Assembly (NCBI GenBank): GCA_007922195.1 | Contig: ML681995.1 | Span: 1,067,982 to 1,131,981 of the forward strand | Direction of reading: 5' to 3' | Source of the DNA: Podocnemis expansa | Taxonomy: Eukaryota; Chordata; Testudines; Podocnemididae | DNA: 64,000 nucleotides | Shown here: in pieces, positions 1 through 13,221 of the stretch | Position numbering within the stretch: position 1 is the first letter of the stretch | How the letters are laid out: every line of letters starts with the position of its first letter | Translations under genes and position numbers: made by a program | Notes under the pieces: model-generated | Told to the model about the DNA's origin: nothing | Seen by the model: only the letters and a program-made list of their open reading frames with translations | Database searches by the model: none

Positions 1-1874
1 GCAAATAGTCCAACTAGCTCATTATCCTTTCCCAGAGTGACCAACAGCAAATATTTCTAAAGGAATGAACACAACAGGGCAATCATCAAACCAGAGGTTA
101 TGGCGATACAGAGCATAGCAGTGCAGCCCTGAGCATCTTGGCCAATAGACATTGATAGACCTACCAGGGTGTGAAAGAAATAAAGCGAGGGGTTTGATAT
201 GTCCTATAGCCAAAAACAAAACAAAACATGACAAAGGAAATCTCTCAAGCTTTTGTTTTATTTGCAGGTCACTCCTTACCTCTAACTCGGAGCACATATA
301 ATGTATTAAAAAACAAACACTATTGCATTAGCTAGGTGAGGCCCTATCTACACCTTTCCATCTATTGTTTATTATATTGTCTCTCTATGTGTGATATACT
401 CACAAGAACATTACCTGGTCACCTGGACCCAGAGAAGCATGACCAGCATCAGGCTACAGCTCTTATCTCTCTTCCCACCTTGCTTTCACCACTGATTTCT
501 TTCCCCTTTATCTGTCCTATAGACAAAGTTCCTTGTGTAGCATGATGACATCAGAGGGAAGTCAGGCTGTCATCTCTCTCTTCTCACCTCTCTTCACTGT
601 CCATCTCCCTGGACAAGTGAATGGGGCACTGGACAAGGAATTCATATGCCTTCATACGTGAAGTGTGTGTGGCAGCAGTACTCACCTAGAAACCAGTTGC
701 TGTGGATGTCATGACTTTCAAGTTACCTCTGAAGTCCTGTGCACTGTAGAGCATAGGAATCATGACTGGATTCTGCCTTTCTGATTACCTCAGTGGTGAA
801 GAAATTTTGAATGGGTCATGTAGAGCTTCTCTTGTAGGTCATATTATACCATCTGCATGACTTCAGGGGATGTGGGCACCAAATACAAGGTAAAAGACAG
901 ATGTGCATATTAGCATATCATAGCACTCCTATATAATGTACCAAGCCCATGGCCATGTTCCACAGGGCCAAGGACATGAATGGACACTTAAAGAAAATGG
1001 TGCTGTTTGAGTCACATTACACACATGAGCCTTCAATTTGTCACAGGCATACTGGATTAAGCAATAACCAAAAAGAAAACCAAAAAGCACAGGTACAAAG
1101 AATAACAGCAACAGTTTAGGGTACTGGGGGAACAACGAAGATGACTCAATTTGCCTCCAGATTTTTTTTTAAATAAAAGCCTTAAAAATTGCCTGTGCTG
1201 AAGTACTGTTGGTTAGAAAAGGCTTGTCTCAGTAATGCTGCATTCTTCCCAAGCTGGGGCATCTTCAAAGAGCCTTCAGAAAGAATGACAGCCACTTAAA
1301 TCTGAAACGAAAGCACCACCAGGCTATGGCTGGCCTCAGGCACTGCAGGTCCTAAAATTGATATGACTCCATATTCATTGTCATTATTTTCAAAGAATCT
1401 TGGAGTCATTTCAATGAGATTTAAAAAGGGGGGGGGGAATAGTAGGAAATCTATTTAAAGGTTTTTCCCTGCTACTTTTTCAATGTCTTTATTTTTAAAT
1501 TATATATTGATATATGAAAGAGGACTGATGTAGTGGTTCCAAGTAAGAATTATACCATACTCACTCCAGTCTCATTATCGTGTGCTTAAATTTCTCACAC
1601 AGACCAGATTTTCTTTTTTATAAGTTACATAAATGTCAGCCATTTTGGATTTAACCAGTTATAGTGAAGATATTTGAGGGTGATTTCAAATTGTCAGGAA
1701 ATATGTTTATTATTTATGCTTGGATACTTTGGCCGGTAGAAAGTCATGAAGTCCTATATTGGTTGTCCCATGCAGCTAGAGCAAAGTTCATTGTAAGGCT
1801 GGTGGCTCTGTGATGGAAAAGCAAAATAATTTTTAAATATCTATTGTACTTTTATGGCCCCTGTCACCACAGTA
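1..1874. other. Unassigned AT-rich DNA
   Basis: No gene or confident repeat is seen. Open frames are short and do not resemble protein families. A run of nine G lies near 1430 and an A/T-rich tract near 1490-1510. Confidence 0.5.
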
Positions 1875-2068
1875 TCTGAGCCCTCACAGTTGGCAATATA
1901 TTTACTCTCACATTACTCCTATTAGATGGGAAACACCATTGCTTCCATTTTAGTAATGAAGAACTGAGTTATGGAGACTAATTGACATATCAAAAGTCAC
2001 ACAGGAAATCAAGCCCAAGTCCCTCACATCCCAGGCCTGTATCCTAACCACTAGACTGTCCTTACTTA
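1875..2068 (-). repeat. MIR-type SINE relic, antisense
   Basis: The + strand carries, in order, degraded matches to the antisense MIR core: a GATGGGAAACACC-like segment, then AGTCACACAGGAAAT, then an ending close to CCTAACCACTAGACTGT. This order and wording are those of reverse-oriented MIR, a tRNA-derived SINE of amniotes. The copy is old and has no visible A tail or target duplication. The call rests on recognition, not alignment. Confidence 0.6.
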
Positions 2069-2248
2069 TTAAGAATTTCAAAGTAGAGTACTGCATTTTC
2101 TGAATACACACTGTAATCTATAGAACTTATACATTTAATTTCTCTTTATTGTACCTTTCAATTTCTAAATCTACCATTTGGTGAGCCAGAGCAGATGTAC
2201 AAATTTTGAGAGGAAACACACATTGTGCTCTCAAATGAGGGTTTATCT

Positions 2249-2736
2249 GTTGTCACCAGGCATGGCCAAACTGTGGCTTGGGAGCCACATGTGGCTCTTG
2301 AATGAAGAACTGTGGCTCCCAGAAGAGTGTCAGTAAACCAATTTAGGAAAGCAGCCTAGCCTGGGAGTTCAGGAGGGGGTCCAGACAGTGGGGAAAAGTG
2401 TGGTATGTTTGGGGATGGTGGGAAGAAGTGTGGCATGGTAGGGATTTTAAAAAACTCACCACTAGACTGCAGTCTTCTACATTGAGCAGCAGCTAAGTTT
2501 TACTCTATAGGCCTAATTTTCATGGTAACCTTAAGTAATTAGTAGAATCTGACATTAGTAGGATCAATATTTGTCCGCTTTTGTGATAAAATTAAAATGT
2601 GCAATAAATTTTAAACTTAGTAATTTTGGAGTAGGTAAAAGTATATGGCTATATGTCTCAGTGCGGCTCTCAAAGTTTTAATAATCAACTTGTGTGGCTC
2701 TTGAGTTCCATAAGTTTGGCCAACCCTGGTTGTTGC
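2249..2736. mobile_element. Non-autonomous hAT transposon (MITE) with 8-bp target duplication
   Basis: The 472-bp element runs from CAGGCATGGCCAAACT (2257) to AGTTTGGCCAACCCTG (ending 2728). These ends are imperfect inverted repeats of each other. They are flanked by GTTGTCAC (2249-2256) and GTTGTTGC (2729-2736), which match at 6 of 8 positions. An 8-bp duplication and CAGG...CCTG ends are typical of hAT elements. There is no transposase frame inside, so it must have been moved in trans. GTGGCTC-type phrases recur near both ends as subterminal inverted motifs. Confidence 0.8.
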
Positions 2737-5454
2737 TTTCTTTTTTGCTGTTCCCTGAAACTAAGAGAAAACACTCAGTGACAGTATGAGATCACTTTGT
2801 ATATATGAAAATACATAAATAGTATATTTGCTAATTTCTGTGTCCCTGTGAAATAATTGTACATTTTAAAGAATGTCAGTTTTAATATTTGATGCTTCGG
2901 AGTTACAAACATCTCTTCTTCCATACCATGTATAGACTGTACCTGGCCAATTTGTGCTCTGTATGGGCCAGTAAGTGAAATAGAAAGAATACCTTCTCAA
3001 ACACTATAAGAGACCACCACACACACACCAGCTGCTATTAGCATCTGTAGCAAACAAAGGGTTAATGCCAAATCACTTCACCATACTCTCTTATATGCAG
3101 TAGCCCACGAGATGAGTGGAAAAGGTGGACTTTTCCTCTTCCTGTAATGACAAAGCACTGAAGCAAACCTCAGAACAGACAGATTTTTTTTTAGTGTTAC
3201 TATGTGACCTTCAAGGTAAGAGACCTTGCTGGCCAGTTTCCTCTGAATCAACATTCAAGTTCAAATGGACATAACATAATCAAGCCACTTCCAAAATTTT
3301 CAGCTACAGGATTTGCATGAGCAATTCAAAATCTGAACAAAAAATGCACTGTGAAATAACAAACGCTGGGGAGAAAGGCACAGATGGACACAAAGAAATG
3401 CTGATCTTGTTTAGTTCCAGAGACAAGATGAAGAGAAGATGTTTGCACAATTTAAAAAAGTTGATTTGCCCACTGGAAGACTTGTTGAAAAACAATATAA
3501 TACTATAGTTCAAAAGCAAAATATAAGTGTAATAAACAATTCCTCACTTTATTCTGGCTTCTGTATTGCTGACATCAATCTTATTATGCCTCTGAAATGA
3601 AATCAGTAATGCTTAATAATCTTTATAACATTTATAATTGATAAATGATTCATAAAAATACAGAACTGAGTCAAGAATACAATTCTTTCTTTGATCACTG
3701 CCTGTTGAATAAGATGACAAAAGAGTATTTATTAAATATGGGCCCAAACCTTGGAACTTGACCCTATGTGTAATATCAATGAACGAAGCAACAGGGATGC
3801 AATCAAAGAGAATGTTGCCCTGCTTAAGGTCCTGTGCCGGAAATTCTGTACAGCTGCACAGGTTAGTCAAGCAGTGAACACTGGAACAGAGAGTTTATGT
3901 GTATATGAAATAAATAAATAGATCTGTGTGTCATCTTTAACCCAGTCTGCCTGACAATGCACTTTTCTGCTAACATACGCTACACATACAAATGAAGACA
4001 ATCAGTTTATATTTATAGTCATTAGCCATCCCAACAATGATTGCTTTATCCTGGGCAGGACATAGGGGGACACTGGTTAATGATAGTAGCTAGCACAAGC
4101 TGAGATCTAAAGAGACAGGGGGAGTCTCTGTGTCCAGTGGTCTCAATACAGTAGCTCCTTTGCTTAGAAAACTCAATCCTCTCTCTTCTCTACCATAAGG
4201 AGTACAATATGAGTAGCTCATGACTGAGGATTTAGAGACATCACCAAGGGACGTAAATTCTGCTCCCTGCTGTGTCCCAGTGAGAATTGTACATGAGCAT
4301 CACTTTGAGCAAGGCCTCTAGCTTATACAGTAGGGCGTCAAATTCATTTCTGGAAAAAATTTCATTGGGTCAAATTCAGTCCTGGCATACGTTTGTGTAA
4401 TTCCATTGCCTTGATCTGCCTTAAGCCCACGATGAACATGTTTCGTAGATTGCAGTGGCTTTATATTAAGAATGAATTTCATTTCAGCACTCCTGGCAAG
4501 ATTTAAGCATGAGCTAAACTGACTCTCCTATGACAGAAAGAAAAGGAAAAATATACTTCAGGGATATATTACAAACTGTGCCTTTGGCTCTGTGGAGATA
4601 AATTAGATTCAGAGTTCTTGGTTCCTAGAGAAGACCAGGATATGTTGTAGGTGGAATTTGACAGACTTCCAGATAGGTCACTCTCTAGTTCTCTGCTAAA
4701 ACATATGCCTCTCTGTTCACACAACAGGCTTTAAGTGGCAAAACAAACTACCAGTTTAACCTACTGTGATGCTCAGTGTTGCCAGCTCTTACAATTTCAT
4801 CTCAAGTCTTGCAGTGTTTGGTGTTTTCTTAAAGTCCCAGATACTGGAGTCACATAATTTCAGAGAATGTCAGTTTTCATTTCTTCTCTTATAAAGAATT
4901 TTTTTATCATCTCTGATGATTGTAGGGGGAAAAAACTTGGAAACATTACTTGAGCACCTTCTAAAGGTTCAAAAACAAAAAAAAAAGGCAAGTGAAAAGA
5001 ACCTCAAACAATTTTAAGATTCTCATTTTTTTTAAGCCAATCTACAAATGGGTAGCCTAACTCACATTTTTTGAACACTCAAGATGTTCACACTTACATT
5101 TAAATCCTCAAACCAGTGAACATCCAGCACAAAATAATTCAGTCTCCCTTTTCTTACAACCTTGAAGTTGAACATTTACTGCGACCACTCCCAAATCAAA
5201 CCTCCCACTGTCCGAGACATTGAACCCTCAGTGCTGTTACTTTCTAATAAAAGTTCAATATACCATGCTTCCAAAACAAACTTCTTCCTTTGAACCAATC
5301 CATTAGGAACAGTCAGCCTTCAGAGTGATCTGTTTTTATGAGAAACCACTTTGCCCTTTGTAACAATATCAACGCTCACTTCTTACAAGCACTTCCCTTC
5401 TGGTCCACCATGCCTGAAATTACTCTTTTTTTAAGCAGGACAGCATCTCCCTCT
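2737..5454. other. Unassigned DNA with faint old repeat traces
   Basis: No gene is seen. A short (CA)n tract lies near 3016-3028. Around 4355-4445 a stretch resembles the dispersed sauropsid repeat built around a 'ccattgacttcaatgg' core, too degraded to classify. Confidence 0.45.
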
Positions 5455-6130
5455 CAGGGGTGCTCACTTTCTGGTTGCATGTGAGCCTGCATCTTTCTTC
5501 GGTCTTACCACAGTGTGACACCCACCCCACGCAAATGCCTTGCCTCGGCCGGTGGTTCTCTCAACAGGTCTTCAATGACACCACCATCTGTCCAAGCCGG
5601 ATACGCCATCCCTGTTCTGAGGAATATAGTTCTCTAGCTCATTTCATGGTCCTCATCTGTTGCTACAACATCAAGGCTTCCTTCTCAGTGGCACTGCCTT
5701 CTTAAGGGGCCAACAAGGGGCCCCATCTTGGAACCCTCAGTCAGCATCCTTTCAGGAACTCTCCCCGGGCTCTGCAACCAGACCAGCAACACCCATCACT
5801 GTATGCTTGCCATGCACCTGCCATTCTTCTAGCCAAGCAGGCACCCACTCTTCAGTAGCCTTCCCTGAACTCAGTTGTGCCTATAGTGAGCAGTTCACAG
5901 TCTTTCTGCTCTGCTATTCAGTCAGGTATCTGGTCCTGCCTCTTTGAGATCCAGGCAGCAACTGAGTAGGCTGCCTCTGCTTTCTGTTTTTCTATGACCT
6001 TTTGGCCCCTAACTGGTTTCTCCAGCAACCCCTTTGATTGACTACTCCTCTGAAGCCACTCTAGGCTGCCTCAAGGACTTTCTCTTCTGCTCTCTCCTGG
6101 AACAGGGTGAGGAAGGTCCTTGAGGCCTCC
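5455..6130. repeat. Pyrimidine-rich, relatively GC-rich block, probably an unclassified repeat
   Basis: The + strand is strongly C+T rich and higher in GC than its flanks, much like the LTR-type repeats elsewhere in this window. Two overlapping open frames of 81 and 95 codons reflect the lack of stop codons in such DNA; neither resembles a known protein. No matching termini or target duplication were found, so the class is open. Confidence 0.3.
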
Positions 6131-6365
6131 AATTTAGTCCACCATGTCATATCTTGGCACAGTAGAATAGCACTGAAAAAGGCTGCAGGTGGGACTACCA
6201 CTGTCCATCTCCCATACCATTAAAGTGGCAGATAATGGAGGAAACACTAGCTGTGGGGTCCAAAAAGACTGATAGTTCTCCCATTCATCTTCTCTAATAT
6301 ACCATAAATTATCCCCATACATACACCCCTCACCCACCACCACCTCCATGCTCCTTATCTTTTAG

Positions 6366-7410
<1,045 letters not shown>

Positions 7411-7627
7411 AGGTTACTCACCTTGTGCAGTAGCCGTGCTTCTTCGAGATGCGTGTCCCCGCACTGCTCCACTATAGGTGTGTGGCTGCACCCGCACCTA
7501 ACACCGGAGATTTTGATAGCAGAGTGCCCGAGGGGGGAAGAGCGCTGCCACGGTGACGTCACTGCTATCTTCCCGCCGTTTGGAATGCGCTCTCCCCCCT
7601 CCCACCCGTCAGTTCCTTCTCAACCGC
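7411..7627. repeat. DIRS left inverted terminal repeat
   Basis: From about 7464 to 7627 this is nearly identical to the reverse complement of 13222-13390, ending at the shared TTCTCAACCGC. The outermost ~55 nt differ between the two ends. This is why the internal complementary region needs a separate half for each end. Confidence 0.9.
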
Positions 7628-7674
7628 GGAGTACCTAGTGGATGAGACTCCGAAGCAGAGGGGAGGCGGGTGGG

Positions 7675-7780
7675 TAGTGGAGCAGTGCGGGGACACGCAT
7701 CTCGAAGAAGCACGGCTACTGCACAAGGTGGGTAACCTCTGTTTCTTCTTCGAGCAGTGTCCCCGCTGCTCCACTATAGG
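7675..7780. repeat. DIRS internal complementary region
   Basis: Bases 7675-7738 are the reverse complement of the left outer edge 7411-7474 over 64 nt with one mismatch that I can see. Bases 7739-7780 are the reverse complement of the right outer edge at about 13369-13410 with few mismatches. The meeting point of the halves at 7738/7739 marks the junction expected in the circular intermediate. In known DIRS elements this region templates completion of the cDNA ends. Confidence 0.9.
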
Positions 7781-7796
7781 TGATTTCGTAGCAGTG

Positions 7797-8831
7797 TCAC
7801 TCTCTGGAGGCGGGACCTTCGGAGTCGTCCCTTCTTATGGTGTTAAGCACTGCAAGACCCACGGCAGTGTCTATAGAGGCATGTTGATCCATGGCATAGT
7901 GTTTCACGAAAGTGTCTGCCGACGCCCAAGTGGCGGCCTTACATATGTCCAATATGGGGACGTTGCGAAGGAAGGCTGTAGTGCTAGATACCGCCCTGGT
8001 AGAGTGAGTTCTGATAACGCCGGGAGGTTCAAGTCCACGTTTCTGATATGCGAGGCGGATACAGCTCGAGATCCATTTGGACAATCTCTGATTTGATATG
8101 GGATTGCCCTTAGATCTTTCCGTTGTTGAAATAAATAGGCGAGGAGTGTTTCGGAATGATTTCGTCCTGTCGATATAGAATGAGACTGCCCGTTTCACGT
8201 CTAAAGTGTGTAACGCTGCCTCCTCTGGGCCAGCATGAGGTTTTGGGTAAAAAACCGGGAGGCGAATTGTCTGGTTAATGTGAAACGTAGAAGAAACCTT
8301 TGGCATAAATTTTGGATGGGGCCGAAGAGAGATCTTGTCTTTCATAAGCATTGTAAATGGGGGACAAGCCATGAGAGCCCCCAGTTCGCTCACTCGTCGG
8401 GCTGATGTTACTGCCACCAGGAAAGCCACCTTCATTGAGAGATGCAGCAATGAACAGGTAGCCATGGGCTCAAATGGTGGCCTGGTAAGTGCCCGCAGAA
8501 CCAAGGAAAGGTCCCAAGGATAAACAGGAGGTCTGACATCCGGGTAAGTATTTTGCACCCCCACCAGGAAACGCTTGATGATAGAATGCGAAAATAAGGA
8601 GCGATCATCTACTGGCTCGTGAAATGTGGATAGTGCCGCTAGATGTACCCTCAGAGTGGCCATCGACAACCCTTTTTCTTTCAGGTCAAGGAGGTAGTCC
8701 AGTACCGCTGGAATGGATGCCGACTGCGGAACGACTGACCCCACCTGGCACCAGGTAAGAAATCTGTTCCATTTTTGCAGGTAGGTAGCCCTTGTCGCTG
8801 GCTTCCGACTGTTTAGTAACACCTGTTTCAC
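7797..8831 (-). CDS. DIRS tyrosine recombinase
   Basis: An intact frame of about 344 codons on the minus strand encodes a tyrosine recombinase that would insert the circular cDNA by strand exchange. An N-terminal core-binding part (roughly residues 1-110, with KPATRATYLQKW near the start) is followed by a catalytic part. Candidate catalytic residues are the first Arg in SARRVSELGAL, the His/Arg pair in THSTRA, and the nucleophile Tyr in FVKHYA near the C terminus. The ~340-residue length fits DIRS enzymes. The frame overlaps the end of the RNase H frame. The first codon at 8829-8831 is GTG, and a stop lies a short way upstream in frame without an ATG between, so the true start or expression mode is unresolved. 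No inactivating lesion is visible. Confidence 0.9.
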   Translation of the reverse strand: MKQVLLNSRKPATRATYLQKWNRFLTWCQVGSVVPQSASIPAVLDYLLDLKEKGLSMATLRVHLAALSTFHEPVDDRSLFSHSIIKRFLVGVQNTYPDVRPPVYPWDLSLVLRALTRPPFEPMATCSLLHLSMKVAFLVAVTSARRVSELGALMACPPFTMLMKDKISLRPHPKFMPKVSSTFHINQTIRLPVFYPKPHAGPEEAALHTLDVKRAVSFYIDRTKSFRNTPRLFISTTERSKGNPISNQRLSKWISSCIRLAYQKRGLEPPGVIRTHSTRAVSSTTAFLRNVPILDICKAATWASADTFVKHYAMDQHASIDTAVGLAVLNTIRRDDSEGPASRE

Positions 8832-10788
8832 TCTGTGAGAACACTGTCCCTCCTTTTCATTGAACCATCAAGGAACCATGCCGTGAGGTGCATCCTGCTG
8901 AGATGAGTATGATGTGTCTTGCCTTTGTTCTGAGTTAATAGACTGGGAATTAGTGGCAGGGGAAAAGGTGAGTCCTTGGACATGCGTATGAGTAGAGAGT
9001 ACCAGACCTGTCTCGGCCAGGCTGGAGCTATCAACATGACGACCGCTTTGTCCCGTTTTACCTTTTGGAGAACTTTGTGGATCAAAGGAATTGGGGGAAA
9101 AGCGTAAAGGAGACCATGGTCCCACGTGATTAGAAACGCATCTCCTAGAGATCCGGAACCGCGACCCGCTCTTGAACAAAACAGCAGACACTTCTTGTTG
9201 ACCTGGGTCGCAAACAAATCCACGCTCGGATAGCCCCAATGACGGAATATGCTCGTGAGAACTGTGTCGTTCATTTCCCACTCGTGAGGATCCAGGAAGT
9301 TTCTGCTTAGGTCGTCCGCAACCGTGTTCAGCACACCCGGTAGGTACACAGCTGAAATGCGAATATCGTGAGCCAGGCACCAGTGCCATAACCTCATTGC
9401 CTCTAGACACAGGGCTCGCGATTGAGCTCCCCCTTGGCGATTGATGTAATACATGGTCGCCATGTTGTCTGTCTGAATCTTTACACGCTTGCCACGTATA
9501 ATCGATAGGAAGTGTTGACAGGCGTTCCGCACTGCTCGCAGCTCGAGGATATTGATATGAAGAGTAGCCTCCTGGTGGGCCCATCTGCCCTGTATTGTCA
9601 GGTGCCCAAGGTGAGTGTCCCATCCTGCTAGGGAGGCGTCTGTGGACATGAGGACGTCTGCAACGTCTGGGGCGAACGGGACACCCTGGAGCACGTTTCG
9701 TAGGAGGTCCACCATGTGAGAGTGTCTTTGATTTCCTGCGGAACTGAGAGCCGCCGATATTTGGTGTGTCTGTGCGGCTTGAATTCCGTCAAGAACCACA
9801 ACTGCAGGTGTCTCATGTGCAGTCTGGAGTTGGGGACCAGGTAAGTTGCCGCTGCCATATGCCCAAGAAGCTGCATGCAGATGAGAGCCGAAACCGACGG
9901 GGAAATTTGGACTTGGTCTATGATGGCCAATAGGGCTGTAACCCTGTCCGCTGTGAGAAATGCCCTGCAAATGGGAGTACATATCTGAGCTCCTATGAAC
10001 TGAATCTGTTGAGTCGGAGTCATAAGAGACTTGCTGTAGTTGATAGTGAGGCCCAGCGAGAGGAATAGAGATTCTGTCAGCTTCACTGCCTCCTGGGTTG
10101 CAGCAACGGAGCATGCTCTCAATAGGAAATCATCCAGGTAGGGGAAAATAGATACACCCCATCGACGTAGATATGCTATCGGTGCCGCCATAATCTTTGA
10201 AAACACTCTCGGCGCTGTGCATAGGCCGAAGGGAAGGACATTGAACTGGTAATGCATGTCCAAGAACATGAAGCGCAGGAATTTCCTGTGTGCCGGATGT
10301 ATCGTAACGTGGAAATATGCGTCCTTGAGGTTGAGGGATGCCAGCCAATCGTTTCTCTCTAAAGATGTAAGGATATTAGACAGCGTTACCATTTTGAATT
10401 TATGCACCCTGACAAATTTATTAAGGTCTCTGAGGTCCAAGATGGGTCTCCAACCCCCTGTTTTTTTGCGTGTTAAGAAATATCTAGAATAGAATCCCTT
10501 GCCCCTATATTGCACAGGGACCTCCTGGATCGCTCCTATGGTCAGGAAAGTGGTCACTTCCTCCCTCAAAAATTGTACATGAGAGGGGTCCCTGAAGAGG
10601 GACGGGGAAGGGGGTTTGGGGATGGGTGTGGCTATGAGGGGTATTAAATAGCCAAACTCGATAATCTCTAACACCCATTTGTCCGATGTAATGGACTCCC
10701 ATCTGTGGAGAAACGGTGCTAGTTTGTCAGTAAACCGTACGGGTGCCTGAATTCGTTCGAGGGATGATGAAATACGTTGGCGAGACAA
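8828..10788 (-). pseudogene. DIRS reverse transcriptase-RNase H with one frameshift
   Basis: The polyprotein copies the element RNA into DNA and removes the RNA strand. The first frame (10788 to 9628) carries the RT domain: GGWRPILDLRDLN, the NLKDAYFHV region, LPFGLCTAPRVFSK, and the catalytic YLDD box in SIFPYLDDFLLR. The match to DIRS RT ends at DTLTWW. From there the reading continues in another frame with RNase H signatures: STDASLAGWDTHLG, NILELRAVRNA, IQTDNMATMYYI and GVLNTVADDLSR. That frame ends at 8828. The shift lies near 9704-9716 and looks like a small indel, not a programmed site. The RT frame is open upstream of 10788 (where the codon is TTG) and overlaps the 3' end of gag, so its start is not fixed. 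Confidence 0.9.
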
Positions 10789-10804
10789 ACCCTCGACCTG
10801 ATGT

Positions 10805-13012
10805 TCAAAAGTGCTGCCGGTTCGACTGGGGTTGCACGTTTTGTGCTGGTTGGGCAGCTTGCCTACGCCTGCTATTTTGCTGTCTGGATCTTGGACGTGA
10901 AGACTCGAACCTCCTACGCTGTTGTTGGTAGGGGAATCTATTGTTTCTGTTATATTGGTATCTGTTGGTACGAGGTCGGTACGTGGGTGGTTGAATTCCT
11001 AATGTGCGAAGAGTAGCCCTTGAATCTTTTAATGAGTGCATTATATCATTTGTCTTTTCTCCAAACAGTTTGACCCTATCGAAAGGCAAATCTTCTATGA
11101 TGGCCTGTAGCTGTCTCGGGAGGGCCGCTGCGTGGAGCCATGCTGATCGACAGAGCACCCCTGCCAAGCCAATGGTGCGTGCCGCCGTGTCTGCTGCGTC
11201 CAGTGCTGCCTGTAGAGCTACCCTTGATATCAGGAGGCCCTCCCGAAGAATCGCATTAAAACAGTCCTTTTTTTCTTCAGGAAGTATTTGGGAAAACTCT
11301 GCCAACTTGGCATAGTTCTCATGATTATAATCTGCTAAGAGGGCAGCATAATTTGCTATTCTTAGTTGGAGTGTAGCAGATGTATAGATCTTTCTGCCCA
11401 TTACACCCGTCTTTCTATCCTCTTTATCCGGTGGTGATGCCCTGGTATAGGTCTGTTTCATTTGTTGGTTTGCAGCGTCTATGACTAACGAATTGGCCTG
11501 TGGGTGGGAGAATAGGAACTCGTTATCACCAGGCATAATAAAGTATTTCTTATCGATTTTCTTGCTTGTGGGAGGTACCGAAGCTGGGGTCTCCCATATT
11601 GAAATAGCCGGCTCCGTGATGCCTTCATCCATGGGCATTGAGACTTTGGATGAGGTATTCGCCTGAAGGATTCTATACAACCTGTGCTTGGAAGCACTAA
11701 CAGGCTGTTCTGGCAAGTTCAAGGTTGTAGCCACTCTCTTGAAAAGATCCTGGAACTGTCTGGCTTCGTCCCCCTTGGACTGTGTCTCATCCGTGTTTGC
11801 CACCCCATGTGACCTCGCTTGGGTGGAGAGATCATCTAATGATCCAGCGGTGGGAAGCGTAGTACCCTGTGCCTGGTATGATTTTTGAACCTGAGAGGGT
11901 ACCCCGGCCATTTGCGTTGGCGGATAGCCTGGCCAATTAAACCAAGGAGCCCACGGCATGCCGTAGGGAGGATACTGGCACCAGGTGTTAGGTTGTCACT
12001 GGCATGACTGGGGTTGCAGATTGTCAGGTCCCGTCTGTTGTAATGGGACTCCTGTGTTTTTGTCGTCCATCTCTGATATAGAACTCATAATGGAACGGTT
12101 ATCTGAGGGCAACCGAGACCACTCTTCGTCATCCGACGACTGCATGCCATACAACGGAGAGAGGCGTGAGGAGGAGTCAGAAGAAAAATCCTGCCTGAGG
12201 CAGTGTTTCATCTTCCTGGATCTCTTTCTGGGTGGAGAGGAAGACCTGCTCCTACATCGGGAGCCTGCCTCAAGCACCTGCGGCTGATCGTGGTAAGTGA
12301 CAATGCAGGGCTGCATGGGTTGCGGTGCCGGAGGGTGATAGAGCGGCACCGGTATCTGGATCGCCGTTGGGGTGGGGAAAGCCGGTGCTTGCAGAGCACT
12401 GCTCGGCGCCAGTGTTGTGGGCACCGGTAACAACATTGCTGGCTCCGGTGCCGTGGTGGTCAGCTGGGTCGGAGCCGTTGCTGCCATGGCCGTGGTGCCA
12501 GTAGAAGACTGCGGCAACGGAGCCGCGGGCAGTGCGATCGGTGCCGGGGTGCTCTCAGTTAGCCCCGGCGCCAGTGAAGAGCGGTCTGGCGGCGGCGCGC
12601 TAACTGCCGGCTTCTTCAGCCGCTGCGCCGCGGGGCTTTCCTGCAGCTTAGATTTGCTGCGCCCCGAACTGTTGGGGGGAGCCAGAGTCTCCTTCACATG
12701 AGACCGGCTGTGCCCCTTTTTACTTGTGGCTGAGGAGGCTGGGGATGGCGGCTGGGAGCCAGTTTGTCCCCCGTGCGTCCTGCGGGGAGAGGCGGTCGGC
12801 TCCGATGCCGGGCGGAGCGCGCCTTCCATGAGCATAATCTTCAGCCTCCTGCTGCGTTCCCTCCTTGCTCTCGCCTTCAGCGAGGCACAGTGAGGGCAGG
12901 AACTCGCCAAATGTGCCTCTCCCAGGCACTTTATACATCTATCGTGCCCGTCCGAGAGCGGTACAGGGTCACGACAATCAATGCAGTGTTTGAAACCTGA
13001 AGCGTTACGCAT
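10805..13012 (-). pseudogene. DIRS gag with one in-frame TGA stop
   Basis: The frame opens with ATG at 13012 and would encode about 735 residues of a Gag-like RNA-binding/assembly protein. Near the N terminus a Cys/His cluster (CIDC, then CIKCLGEAHLASSC, then PHC) suggests a zinc-binding fold of the type in DIRS Gag. A Pro/Ser/Ala-rich linker follows to about residue 330. A TGA at 11996-11998 interrupts the frame, but the same frame continues open to 10805 with tryptophan/proline-rich sequence (MPWAPWFNWPGYPP), an alpha-helical part with DAADTAARTIG, and a basic Arg/Gln/Asn-rich tail (QQQRRRFESSRPRSRQ). The stop is a single base change from CGA, so CpG decay is a plausible cause. The RT frame overlaps the 3' end. 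Confidence 0.85.
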
Positions 13013-13089
13013 TTCAGGTTTGTTGCTGTCCGGCTCTGTGTTTTCAGCTCTTTTGATGTTTTTTTTTTTTTACACAGGTCTTTTTTTAT

Positions 13090-13099
13090 TTTTTATAAA
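13090..13099 (-). promoter_or_regulatory. Possible TATA-like box ahead of DIRS gag
   Basis: On the minus strand a TTATAAAAA string lies about 80 bases upstream of the gag ATG. The surrounding stretch is A/T-rich, so a chance match is likely. The real promoter of such elements may lie in the terminal repeat. Confidence 0.2.
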
Positions 13100-13221
13100 C
13101 AGGTAAATGTTAAGAAAAACAAGAAAAGAAGAATAACTAAGAAACCCTATCACTATGAGGAACTAACTAACTATATACAACTGAGGTAAGGAGCTCCTCT
13201 CAGACGGTTGTTAGTGCTGAG

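Noticed and set aside
12203..13000. GC-rich, CpG-rich stretch that looks like a CpG island promoter
   Set aside because: It coincides with the Pro/Ala-rich part of DIRS gag; codon content and the element's own composition explain it.
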